This document shows, one piece after another, positions 17,976 through 25,873 of a DNA stretch of 64,000 nucleotides. The notes beneath the pieces were generated by a model. That model saw only the letters and a list, made by a program, of their open reading frames with translations. It was not told the DNA's origin and ran no database searches. How positions within the stretch are numbered: position 1 is the stretch's first letter; each line of letters starts with the position of its first letter. The position numbers and the translations under genes are program-made. The DNA is from Gammaproteobacteria bacterium (GTDB taxonomy: Bacteria > Pseudomonadota > Gammaproteobacteria > Xanthomonadales > SZUA-36), in contig JAUIBE010000011.1 of NCBI GenBank assembly GCA_030428105.1, positions 34,415 to 98,414 on the forward strand, in the 5' to 3' direction.

Positions 17976-18413
17976 TTACTCGCCGATATCCTCGTTCCAC
18001 AGCTGTGGACGCGTGGCAATGAACTCTTCCATGAGGGCAATACAGCCGGGGTCCTGAACCACCTCGACTTCTACTCCGCGTGAACGGAGCAATTCTTCCT
18101 CGCCCATAAAGGTTTTGTTCTCGCCAACAATCACTTTCGGTATGCCGTAGAGCAAGATCGCCCCGCTGCACATCGAGCACGGTGACAGCGTGGTGTAAAT
18201 CACGCTCTCGCGGTACACCGAGGCGGCCTGGCGTCCACAGTTTTCGAGCGCGTCCATCTCGCCATGGAGAATGGCGCTGCCCTGTTGCACCCGCCGGTTA
18301 TGTCCGCGGCCGATGATCTTGCCGTCGTGGACTATCACCGAACCAATCGGGATTCCCCCTTCCTCTTTGCCTTTCTGCGCTTCTTCCAGCGCCGCCTGCA
18401 TGAACATGTCCAT
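17976..18413 (-). CDS. cytosine deaminase, fungal (FCY1) type
   Basis: The 145-residue zinc hydrolase belongs to the cytidine-deaminase fold. Zinc ligands and the catalytic glutamate are His50, Glu52 (HGEMDALENC), Cys79 and Cys82 (SPCSMC). Motifs match yeast cytosine deaminase as I recall it: EGGIPIG, GRGHNRR, QGSAILHGE, YTTLSPCSMCSGAI, YGIPKVIVGEN, and the C-terminal RPQLWNEDIGE. It converts cytosine to uracil. The start is uncertain: no ribosome site is clear, and TTG at 18431 would add six residues. It is divergent from the uracil-reduction cluster, which places it upstream in the same pathway. Confidence 0.85.
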   Translation of the reverse strand: MDMFMQAALEEAQKGKEEGGIPIGSVIVHDGKIIGRGHNRRVQQGSAILHGEMDALENCGRQAASVYRESVIYTTLSPCSMCSGAILLYGIPKVIVGENKTFMGEEELLRSRGVEVEVVQDPGCIALMEEFIATRPQLWNEDIGE

Positions 18414-18453
18414 GGACGAAGGTTGTGCCAAATTTCGTGGCAGTTCAAGGGTC

Positions 18454-18482
18454 TTGCAGATTTTATTGGCGCTATTTGTGAT
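18454..18482 (+). promoter_or_regulatory. putative promoter of the pyrimidine-catabolism operon
   Basis: TTGCAG (18454-18459) and TGTGAT (18477-18482) are 17 bases apart, in the short gap between the divergent cytosine deaminase gene and the amidohydrolase gene. The -10 match is only moderate. Confidence 0.3.
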
Positions 18483-18519
18483 TTAATTGAAGCGTCCAAT
18501 AAGAAAACAGGAATGCACC

Positions 18520-19386
18520 ATGAGCAGAATGGTCAAGGCCGCCATCATCCAGATGGCCAACAAGATCGACACCGAAGAAAGCTGCGAAGCGCACCGCAAA
18601 GCAATGATCGAGGCGCATATCCCCCTGATTGACGAGGCCGGCGCACAAGGCGTGCAAATGCTGTGCTTCCAGGAAATCTTTACCGGACCCTACTTCTGCC
18701 CTTCCCAGGATGCCAAATGGTACGACGCCGCCGAGCCGATTCCCGACGGCCCGACCACCCAGTTGATGTGCGAGTACGCCAAGAAGCACGGCATGGTGAT
18801 CGTGGTGCCGATTTACGAAGAGCACATGACCGGCGTCTACTACAACACCGCCGCGGTGATCGACGCCGATGGCACTTACCTTGGCAAGTACCGCAAGAAT
18901 CACATTCCGCAAGTGGCGGGCTTCTGGGAAAAATACTTTTTCAAGCCGGGCAACCTGGGTTACCCGGTGTTCAACACCCAGTTCGGTAAAGTTGGCGTTT
19001 ACATCTGCTATGACCGCCATTTCCCCGATGGAGCCCGCTGCCTGGGCCTGAACGGCGCTGAGATTGTCTTCAACCCGTCCGCCACGGTGGCCGGCCTGAG
19101 CCAGTACCTGTGGGAACTCGAGCAACCCGCCCACGCGGTGGCCAACGGTTACTTCGTTGGCGCCATCAACCGGGTGGGCACCGAGGCGCCCTGGAACATC
19201 GGCAAGTTCTACGGAAACTCTTACTTCTGCGATCCGCGCGGCCAGATTATCGCCCAGGCCAGCGAGGACCAGGATGAAATGGTGGTGGCCGACCTCGACT
19301 TCGACATGGTCCGCGAGGTGCGTAATACCTGGCAGTTTTTCCGTGACCGCCGGCCGGAAACCTACGGCCAGCTGACTGAACTGTAA
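18520..19386 (+). CDS. C-N hydrolase, beta-ureidopropionase type
   Basis: The 288-residue nitrilase-superfamily enzyme has the Glu52 (CFQEIFTGPYFC), Lys126 (KYRKNHIP) and Cys163 (ICYDRHFPDGAR) triad. The wording is that of N-carbamoyl-beta-alanine/N-carbamoylputrescine amidases. Because it is the first gene of a transporter-preT-preA operon, it most likely splits N-carbamoyl-beta-alanine to beta-alanine, CO2 and ammonia, the last step of reductive pyrimidine breakdown. The ATG at 18520 follows AGGA; the frame starting at 18487 was rejected. Its stop codon overlaps the start of the transporter gene by one base (TAATG). Confidence 0.88.
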   Translation: MSRMVKAAIIQMANKIDTEESCEAHRKAMIEAHIPLIDEAGAQGVQMLCFQEIFTGPYFCPSQDAKWYDAAEPIPDGPTTQLMCEYAKKHGMVIVVPIYEEHMTGVYYNTAAVIDADGTYLGKYRKNHIPQVAGFWEKYFFKPGNLGYPVFNTQFGKVGVYICYDRHFPDGARCLGLNGAEIVFNPSATVAGLSQYLWELEQPAHAVANGYFVGAINRVGTEAPWNIGKFYGNSYFCDPRGQIIAQASEDQDEMVVADLDFDMVREVRNTWQFFRDRRPETYGQLTEL

Positions 19387-20831
19387 TGAGCCAGGATTCG
19401 AACCTCAGCAACGTCGATCTCGCCCCGGTACCCACGGGGCAGCAGAACTGGAAAGCCATCAGCTTTTTCGCCCTGTGGGTGGGCATGGCCATCAACATTC
19501 CCACCTACATGATTGCCGCCTCGCTGGTGGATGGCGGGATGAGCTGGCAACAGGCGATGTGGACGGTACTGCTGGGCAACGTGATCGTGCTGGTGCCGAT
19601 GGCGCTTTCCGGACACGCGGGCACAAAGTACGGCATCCCCTTCCCGGTGTTCGCCCGTGCCTCGTTTGGCATCAACGGTGCGCACATTCCCGCCTTCCTG
19701 CGCGCCATCGTCGCCTGCGGCTGGTTTGGCATCCAGACCTGGATTGGCGGCGCGGCGTTCTACACCATCCTGCTCATCGCCGCACCCGGCGTGGCCGACA
19801 CGCCGGCCCTGATGCCCGACTGGGTAGGCATCCACTGGGCGCAGTTCCTGTGTTTCATGCTGTTCTGGGCGATGAACATCTGGCTGATCTGGAAGGGCAT
19901 CGACTCGATCCGGGTGCTGGAGCACCTGGCCGCCCCGTTCCTCATCCTATGCGGCCTGGGATTGCTGTTCTGGGCCTACAGCCAGGCCGATGGATTCGGC
20001 CCCATGCTGCAGTCGGAATCGAAATTCACCAACTGGGGGGACTTCAGTGAACTGTTCTTCCCCAGCCTGACCGCAATGGTTGGCTTCTGGGCAACGCTCA
20101 CCCTGAACATCTCCGACTTTACCCGTTACGCCAAGAGCCAGCGCGACCAGGTGGTTGGCCAGCTCTCCGGCCTGCCCACCACCATGACCCTGTTCGCCTT
20201 TATCGGGGTGGCGGTGACGAGTGCCACGATTGTGATCTTTGGCGAGGCCATCTGGGATCCGGTGGTGCTGGTGCGGCGTTTTGACTCTCCCCTGCTGGTT
20301 TCCCTGTGCATGATCGCGGTGGTTATTGCCACCATCTCGACCAATGCGGCGGCCAACGTTGTGGGCCCAGCCAACGCGTTCGCCAACATGTGGCCATCTA
20401 AAATCAACTTTAAGCGCGGCGGTTATATCACCGGCGTGATCGGCATCGTGATGATGCCGTGGAAACTGCTGGCCGACCCCAGCGGCTATATCTTCACCTG
20501 GCTGATCGGCTATTCCGCCCTGCTCGGCCCGGTGATCGGCATCATCCTGGTGGATTACTTCCTGGTGCGCGGCACCGAGCTGGACCTAGATGACCTGTAC
20601 CGCAACAACGGCCGCTACTCCGGGTTCAACCGCAAGGCCATCATCGCCCTGCTGATTGGCGTGGTGCCAAACCTTCCCGGTTTCCTGGCGCAGATCGGCA
20701 TGATTGAAGGCAGCGGGTTTTTCGTACACCTTTATCACTACGCCTGGTTTATCGGCCTTGCGTTTGCCGGCATCAGCTATTTTCTGCTGATGGGCGGTAA
20801 ACAACAGGCCCCAACCCCGGAGGCCGCATGA
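19386..20831 (+). CDS. NCS1 family nucleobase:cation symporter
   Basis: The 481-residue protein has about twelve hydrophobic segments and the NCS1 signatures WVGMAINIPTYMIAASLV near the N terminus, KYGIPFPVFARASFG, CGWFGIQTWIGG, SDFTRYAKS and FPGFL-like PNLPGFLAQ. Family members import cytosine, uracil, allantoin, hydantoins or thiamine with a cation. The context (cytosine deaminase, PreTA, amidohydrolase) indicates uracil, thymine or cytosine, or a dihydro or hydantoin derivative. Its ATG overlaps the previous stop by one base and its own stop overlaps preT by four bases (ATGA), so all four genes form one tightly coupled operon. Confidence 0.92.
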   Translation: MSQDSNLSNVDLAPVPTGQQNWKAISFFALWVGMAINIPTYMIAASLVDGGMSWQQAMWTVLLGNVIVLVPMALSGHAGTKYGIPFPVFARASFGINGAHIPAFLRAIVACGWFGIQTWIGGAAFYTILLIAAPGVADTPALMPDWVGIHWAQFLCFMLFWAMNIWLIWKGIDSIRVLEHLAAPFLILCGLGLLFWAYSQADGFGPMLQSESKFTNWGDFSELFFPSLTAMVGFWATLTLNISDFTRYAKSQRDQVVGQLSGLPTTMTLFAFIGVAVTSATIVIFGEAIWDPVVLVRRFDSPLLVSLCMIAVVIATISTNAAANVVGPANAFANMWPSKINFKRGGYITGVIGIVMMPWKLLADPSGYIFTWLIGYSALLGPVIGIILVDYFLVRGTELDLDDLYRNNGRYSGFNRKAIIALLIGVVPNLPGFLAQIGMIEGSGFFVHLYHYAWFIGLAFAGISYFLLMGGKQQAPTPEAA

Positions 20832-22174
20832 GCCGCGATGTCAAAGCGGGCCGCTTGAGCCCTGAAAAGATTGCTCAGAACTACGCCGACCTGCATCCCC
20901 TGCTCAGCGGACACGAGGCCGCGGTGGAATCAGCCCGCTGCCTGTTCTGCTTCGACGCGCCTTGCACCGAGGCCTGCCCCACCGGCATCGACATCCCCGG
21001 GTTTATCCGCAAGATCAACAGCGGCAACGTGCGTGGCGCGGCGGTCACCATCCTCGACTCCAACATCATGGGCGCCACCTGCGCCAACGTTTGCCCGGTG
21101 GAAGAACTGTGCGAGCAGGTCTGCGTCAAGAACACTGCTGAGCACCGGCCGGTCTCCATCGGCCGCCTGCAGCGCTACGCCACCGACCACCTGTTTGAGA
21201 TCGGCGGCCAGCCTTTTGAACGCGCGGAGCCTAGCGGCAAACGCGTTGCAGTCGTTGGCGCTGGCCCTGCCGGGCTCTCCTGCGCCCATCGCCTGGCCAT
21301 GCGCGGCCACGAGGTGGTGGTGTTCGAGGCGCGTGAAAAATCCGGCGGGCTCAACGAATACGGCCTGGCCGCTTACAAGATGACCGATGACCGCGCTGCT
21401 CGGGAGGTTGAGTTCATCCTTGGTATCGGCGGCATCGAGGTGCGCAATCGCAAGGCGCTGGGCGTGGATTTCAGCCTTAAGGAGTTGCGCCGCGAATACG
21501 ACGCGGTGTTTATCGGCATGGGGCACAACGCGGTCAATCACCTGGACATGGACCACGAGGACGACCCCGGCGCGCACAACGCGGTAGACAAGATCGCGGC
21601 CATTCGCCAGCAGGATCTCAACGACATTCCTGTTGGGCGGCGGGTGGTGGTGATTGGCGGCGGCAACACCGCCATCGATATCGCGGTGCAGATCAAGAAA
21701 CTCGGCGCCGAGTTCGTCACCATGGTTTACCGCCGAGGTTTCGCCGAGATGGGCGCCACCGACTTTGAACAGGAAGTGGCGCAAACCAACGGCGTGCTGC
21801 TCAAGACCTGGGCGACCCCCGAACGCATCCTGGTGGACGACGAGGGCGTAACTGGCGTGCGCTTCGAATACACCCAGAACGACGACCGCGGCCACCTGGT
21901 GGGCACCGGTGAAACCTTCGACCTGCCGGCCGACCAGGTCTTCAAGGCGATCGGCCAGCACTTCGATGAAAACCCGCTGGAGGCCGACGACTGCCCCGAC
22001 ATGGACCGTGGCCGCATCCTGGTGGACGAAAACCGCCGCACCTCGTTGGACGGCGTGTGGGCCGGCGGCGACTGCGTGGCCGGCGCCGATCTTACCGTGG
22101 TGGCGGTGCAGGACGGCAAGCTCGCCGCCGAAAGCATCCATCGATACCTGACAGACGGAGCCGCTCATGGCTGA
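20828..22174 (+). CDS. preT: dihydropyrimidine dehydrogenase subunit PreT (FAD/NAD-binding, Fe-S)
   Basis: The 448-residue protein resembles the N-terminal part of mammalian dihydropyrimidine dehydrogenase. It has two [4Fe-4S]-binding cysteine sets: Cys38, 41, 46, 50 (CLFCFDAPCTEAC) and Cys85, 89, 95, 99 (CANVCPVEELCEQVC). The FAD motif VGAGPAGLSCA (about 140) and the NAD(P)H motif VVIGGGNTAIDIAVQ (about 273) follow. It oxidises NAD(P)H and passes electrons to PreA. It overlaps the transporter gene by four bases and preA by eight. Confidence 0.94.
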   Translation: MSRDVKAGRLSPEKIAQNYADLHPLLSGHEAAVESARCLFCFDAPCTEACPTGIDIPGFIRKINSGNVRGAAVTILDSNIMGATCANVCPVEELCEQVCVKNTAEHRPVSIGRLQRYATDHLFEIGGQPFERAEPSGKRVAVVGAGPAGLSCAHRLAMRGHEVVVFEAREKSGGLNEYGLAAYKMTDDRAAREVEFILGIGGIEVRNRKALGVDFSLKELRREYDAVFIGMGHNAVNHLDMDHEDDPGAHNAVDKIAAIRQQDLNDIPVGRRVVVIGGGNTAIDIAVQIKKLGAEFVTMVYRRGFAEMGATDFEQEVAQTNGVLLKTWATPERILVDDEGVTGVRFEYTQNDDRGHLVGTGETFDLPADQVFKAIGQHFDENPLEADDCPDMDRGRILVDENRRTSLDGVWAGGDCVAGADLTVVAVQDGKLAAESIHRYLTDGAAHG

Positions 22175-23438
22175 CCTCAGTTGCAATATTGCCGGCGTTC
22201 GCTCGCCCAACCCCTTCTGGCTGGCTTCCGCGCCACCCACCGACAAGCAATACAACGTGGAACGCGCCTTCGAGGCCGGCTGGGGCGGCGTGGTGTGGAA
22301 AACACTGGGAGAGCCCGGGCCGCCCATCGTCAATGTCTGCTCGCGTTATGGCTCGGTGGATTACAACGGCACCCGAATGATGGGCCTGAACAACATCGAG
22401 CTGATCACCGACAGGCCGCTGGAAGTGAACCTGGCGGAGATTACCGCGGTGAAAAAAGCGTGGCCGGATCGCGCCATGGTGGTTTCGCTGATGGTGCCGT
22501 GCAATGAAAAGGCCTGGAAGGATATTCTCAAGGCTGTCGAGCAAACGGGCTGTGACGGGGTTGAGCTGAATTTCGGCTGCCCGCACGGCATGAGCGAGCG
22601 CGGCATGGGTTCTGCCGTGGGCCAGGTGCCCGAGTACATCCAGGATGTCACCGGCTGGTGCAAGCAGCACAGCGACCTGCCGGTGTTCGTCAAGCTCACC
22701 CCAAACATCACCGACATCCGTTACCCGGCACGGGCGGCCAATGCCGGCGGCGCCGACGCGGTGTCGCTAATCAACACCATCAACTCGATTACCTCGGTCA
22801 ATCTCGACAGCTTTTCACCCGAGCCCTCGGTGGGCGGCAAAGGCGCCCACGGCGGCTATTGCGGCCCGGCGGTCAAACCGATCGCGCTGAGCATGGTTTC
22901 AGAGATCGCCCGCGACCCGGAAACGGCGGGCCTGCCGATCTCCGGCATCGGCGGCATCAGCAACTGGCGCGACGCGGCAGAATTCATTGCCCTGGGTTGC
23001 GGCAGCGTCCAGGTCTGCACCGCCGCCATGCACTACGGCTTCAAGATCATTGACGACCTGGTCGATGGCCTCAACAACTGGATGGATGACAAGGGCCACG
23101 CCAACCTGGAAGCTTTCCGCGGCAAGGCGGTGCCCAATGTGACTAACTGGAACGAGCTTGACCTGAACTACAAGACCATCGCTTCCATCGACCACGACAA
23201 GTGCATCGAGTGTGGGCTGTGCCACATCACCTGCGAGGACACCTCGCACCAGGCGATTGGGCGGCGCAAGGATGAAAACGGCAAGCGCTGGTACGAGGTC
23301 ATCGAGGATGAGTGCGTGGGCTGCAACCTGTGCTACCTGGTGTGCCCGGTGGAAGACTGCATCACCATGGTCGAGGTAGACAACGGCAAGCCGTATATGA
23401 ACTGGGGCGATCACCCCAACAACCCCATGCGGAACTAG
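22167..23438 (+). CDS. preA: dihydropyrimidine dehydrogenase subunit PreA (FMN, ferredoxin domain)
   Basis: The 423-residue protein is a dihydroorotate-dehydrogenase-like FMN barrel (residues about 1-310) fused to a two-cluster ferredoxin domain: Cys346, 349, 352, 356 (CIECGLCHITC) and Cys383, 386, 389, 393 (CVGCNLCYLVC). The substrate loop FGCPHGMSERGMGSAVGQ carries the active-site cysteine expected for uracil/thymine reduction. It reduces uracil to 5,6-dihydrouracil with electrons from PreT. The eight-base overlap with preT suggests equal synthesis of both subunits. The TAG stop is just inside a hairpin (23437-23470) that leads into structured element copy 2. Confidence 0.95.
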   Translation: MADLSCNIAGVRSPNPFWLASAPPTDKQYNVERAFEAGWGGVVWKTLGEPGPPIVNVCSRYGSVDYNGTRMMGLNNIELITDRPLEVNLAEITAVKKAWPDRAMVVSLMVPCNEKAWKDILKAVEQTGCDGVELNFGCPHGMSERGMGSAVGQVPEYIQDVTGWCKQHSDLPVFVKLTPNITDIRYPARAANAGGADAVSLINTINSITSVNLDSFSPEPSVGGKGAHGGYCGPAVKPIALSMVSEIARDPETAGLPISGIGGISNWRDAAEFIALGCGSVQVCTAAMHYGFKIIDDLVDGLNNWMDDKGHANLEAFRGKAVPNVTNWNELDLNYKTIASIDHDKCIECGLCHITCEDTSHQAIGRRKDENGKRWYEVIEDECVGCNLCYLVCPVEDCITMVEVDNGKPYMNWGDHPNNPMRN

Positions 23439-23470
23439 CGCCTTCCGTTATTTCGAACGGTCTAGGCGCT
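23437..23470 (+). other. imperfect hairpin at the end of preA, joined to structured element copy 2
   Basis: AGCGCCT (23437-23443) pairs with AGGCGCT (23464-23470), and CCGTT (23445-23449) with AACGG (23456-23460), leaving loop ATTTCG. It contains the last two bases of the preA stop and touches the first base of the next stem. No T-run follows, so it is not a standard terminator, though it may protect or end the operon transcript. Confidence 0.55.
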
Positions 23471-23582
23471 GGGAACGCAGGGGTGGTGCCCCCCAAAACT
23501 CGCCGTAAACCCATCCATGGGGGCTCGGATGAAACATCCCTGTTTCATACGGTTTTGGGGGACACCACCCACTCCGTTCCCA
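23470..23582 (+). repeat. structured intergenic element, copy 2
   Basis: The architecture is the same as at 11823-11936. Outer stem: TGGGAACG (23470-23477) with CGTTCCCA (23575-23582). Second stem: GGGTGGTGcCCCCCAAAAC (23481-23499) with GTTTTGGGGGaCACCACCC (23552-23570), one mismatch. Inner hairpins: CCC-ATCCAT-GGG (23510-23521) and ATGAAAC-ATCCCT-GTTTCAT (23529-23548). Loops and linkers (CG-CGTAAA-like, GGCTCGG, ACGGTTTTG) are conserved with copy 1, while stem bases change in pairs. It lies between the convergent ends of preA and the 23610 gene. Confidence 0.82.
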
Positions 23583-23609
23583 TGTGACACCGCGGCTCGC
23601 CATGCCGTG

Positions 23610-24686
23610 CTATTCGAAACCGTCCTTGAACGACATCGGCACCACGCTCCGCACACATTCGTAGGTTTCGGCAATTCTTGCCCCGGTATCAATCACCTCG
23701 AAATCCGTGACATCCACATCCAGCGCACCCGGCGACTGGTCAAACACGCGTGAGTTGATGCCCAGTTCCGCCCAACTGGTTTCGGTAAACAGATCGCTCT
23801 CGGCGGTCAGGGCAATGTTGCCGCCGTCGGCCAGGACAATGCCGTAGCGCTTGAAGGTGTTGAGGATCACACGCGCGGCCGGGTTGTAGCCGTCCAGGGG
23901 GAAATCGGCGCGCATGCGCAGCCGGGCGCCGTAGGGAATGGAGTTGACCGGCCCGCTGGGGCCGCCGGCGTGGGAAGCCGGGCGCACATACAGGCGGCCG
24001 GATACGCCGCCCAGGCTGGCGTCGCTGGCCATGCGCTCATTGCGAATGATGAAGCGGATGGCGTGGCCGAGGTCGCCATTGCCGGAAGGATCAAGCGCCA
24101 GTTCAGCAGCAATGTCATCGGCATTGAACATCAATGGCGCCATCGGGAAGCCGGCCGCATCGGCGCTGGTGCAGTGTTCTCCCCTGCCCTCGGGCGGATA
24201 CACCTGGTCGAGTTGCCACACGGCCAGGCACTGGGCCTCCAGCGCGTTGCTGCCGCTGGCGGTGACGCGGTAGGCCTCGTAAAGGGTGCTGCCCTGCACG
24301 ACCAACAGGTGGCAATCGCTGCCCAGGTTGTCGCAGACCAGGCCGGTTTCGCCTTCGATGGCAGCGCCGGCAGGAACGGGCATGGCGGTTCCGGGCGTTT
24401 CGCAATCGGGCGTGTAATAGCCATCGGGATGGCTGACGATGGTGCGGGTGGGCGCGCTACTGTCTGCATGGACCACGTGCAGGGAAAAATCGATCTGCAT
24501 GCGGCGAAAGTTGGTGCCGCCAAAGCCGCCCAGTGAATCCAGGGTGGAAATCATTAAGGCCGAATTGGCGTGCAATGGCGCCGCCTCGATATTCTGGTTC
24601 CACACCGCGGCGTCGGGAAAGCGCGGCAATGGGGCTGCAACGGCCTCGAAACAGACCAGCAGGATGGCGAACAAAGCCCCCTTCAT
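23610..24686 (-). CDS. exported protein of unknown function ending in FKDGFE
   Basis: The 358-residue protein has a short signal peptide (MKGALFAILLVCFEAVAA). The mature part is rich in aromatic and acidic residues and holds several cysteines (DCETPG, LVCDNLGSDCHLLVV, EHCTSADAAGFP). Recognisable blocks are FPDAAVWNQ, IDFSLHVVHAD, HAIRFIIRN, YGARLRMRADFP and GIVLADGGNIALT. I recall similar exported proteins in related bacteria but no assigned function. The extreme C terminus, SFKDGFE, matches the ends of two other exported proteins in this window. The ATG at 24686 follows GGAGGG; an upstream extension to 24755 was rejected. Confidence 0.75.
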   Translation of the reverse strand: MKGALFAILLVCFEAVAAPLPRFPDAAVWNQNIEAAPLHANSALMISTLDSLGGFGGTNFRRMQIDFSLHVVHADSSAPTRTIVSHPDGYYTPDCETPGTAMPVPAGAAIEGETGLVCDNLGSDCHLLVVQGSTLYEAYRVTASGSNALEAQCLAVWQLDQVYPPEGRGEHCTSADAAGFPMAPLMFNADDIAAELALDPSGNGDLGHAIRFIIRNERMASDASLGGVSGRLYVRPASHAGGPSGPVNSIPYGARLRMRADFPLDGYNPAARVILNTFKRYGIVLADGGNIALTAESDLFTETSWAELGINSRVFDQSPGALDVDVTDFEVIDTGARIAETYECVRSVVPMSFKDGFE

Positions 24687-24822
24687 GAAATAACCCTCCC
24701 TGGCTACTTCCTGGTGATCCTCAAAGTGTACGCCTCTGTGGGTGGTAATCGCCAATCACTCGCCTAGACTCCATAGGGACCAGGAAACCTGTTTCACCAG
24801 CTTGCAACCCGGAGGAATCGCC

Positions 24823-25203
24823 ATGCACAAGAGCCAACTTGCCGGTTTTATCATCGACTGCCAGGGCGATGACCTGGACAGCGCCGCCACCTTCTGGTCG
24901 CAGGCCCTGGGCCTGGAAAAGCAGGCCGCGGACGACCCGGCTGAATCTGACTACGTCTTGCTGAACACCCGCCCGGAAGAAGTGCATATCGAAGTGCAGC
25001 GCGTGGATCACCCTTCGCGGGTGCACCTGGACATTGAAACCGATGACATCGAAGCAGAGGTCGCCCGGCTGGAGCGACTGGGTGCGAAGCGCCTTTCCGA
25101 CATTCGCGGCTGGGTGGTGATGGAAGCGCCCACCGGCCAGCGCTTTTGCGTGGTGAAGCCGGCGCGCGCGAATTTCGAGGAAACCGCCAACGCCTGGAGT
25201 TAG
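24823..25203 (+). CDS. VOC (glyoxalase-like) family protein
   Basis: The 126-residue protein forms one pair of beta-alpha-beta-beta-beta modules of the vicinal-oxygen-chelate fold: LAGFIIDCQGDDLDSAATFWSQALGL and VHLDIETDDIEAEVARLERLGAKR, ending with MEAPTGQRFCVV. It is a short cytoplasmic member without a signal peptide. Family members bind a metal and act on varied small substrates; no substrate can be assigned. The ATG at 24823 follows GGAGGA, and the frame extension to 24742 was rejected. Confidence 0.82.
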   Translation: MHKSQLAGFIIDCQGDDLDSAATFWSQALGLEKQAADDPAESDYVLLNTRPEEVHIEVQRVDHPSRVHLDIETDDIEAEVARLERLGAKRLSDIRGWVVMEAPTGQRFCVVKPARANFEETANAWS

Positions 25204-25217
25204 GCGCCTCGCAGCCA

Positions 25218-25820
25218 TCAGATTCCGGTCAGGCGTTGCACGTCCTCCACGTAGACAATCTCGCAGGCGCCCTGCCCGGTATCCTCGCGGGTCAGTGAAG
25301 TGCGCCAGCGCCAGCCTGAATGGTGGTCGACATCCACCAGGTAACCGTTGATCCGGATCACGTCACCGGGGCGAAGTTTCTTGAGTTCGCGTTCCACGAA
25401 ACTGTCCGCCGGGATCATGTGCATGTTGGCGCTGGAGCGAATGATTTCCGGCTCGGGGATCGGCGGCGGCAGCGCGTAGCGCGTGTAGTACCACCTGCCG
25501 GACTGGCGAATGCTCATCTGGTCTAGCACCGCCTGGTCGGACATCCGCCCCCAGCCCAGCGCCAGGTCGATGGGAGAAAGGTCGGCCTCGGTGCCCATGA
25601 AATAGGTTTCGCGGCCCAGGATCCTGGCCTGGATATCAAACCGGGCCCTGCGGGTCACCTGGAACTCCTCGTAGTCAAAAGCCTCGGGACGACGCAAATT
25701 GGTTTGCACCGGAGCCAGCGGAACCAGCACGCCTGGCGGATGCTCCAGCGGACGGTAGCGCCACTGGTTGTAGCCCACATAGGCTGCCACAAGCAGCAGG
25801 ATGACAAGCAGTTTTCGCAT
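25218..25820 (-). CDS. conserved inner-membrane-anchored protein of unknown function
   Basis: The 200-residue protein has an N-terminal hydrophobic anchor (residues about 3-18, MRKLLVILLLVAAYVGY). A soluble domain follows with DIQARILGRETYF, DLSPIDLALGWGRMSD, SANMHMIPA, LRPGDVIRINGYLVD and WRTSLTREDTGQGACEIVYVE. The last block resembles a small beta-rich domain. These phrases look strongly conserved, and I believe similar proteins are widespread in gammaproteobacteria, but no function is known to me. It is convergent with the VOC gene. Confidence 0.75.
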   Translation of the reverse strand: MRKLLVILLLVAAYVGYNQWRYRPLEHPPGVLVPLAPVQTNLRRPEAFDYEEFQVTRRARFDIQARILGRETYFMGTEADLSPIDLALGWGRMSDQAVLDQMSIRQSGRWYYTRYALPPPIPEPEIIRSSANMHMIPADSFVERELKKLRPGDVIRINGYLVDVDHHSGWRWRTSLTREDTGQGACEIVYVEDVQRLTGI

Positions 25821-25873
25821 GGCGCCACTATAACCGCCGATGGCGGCCAGTTGGCAACCTCATTGCGAAACCG

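Noticed and set aside
20930..22333. A 467-codon minus-strand open frame across preT and the start of preA
   Set aside because: It is antisense to clear genes with Fe-S and FAD motifs, and its product has no family character.
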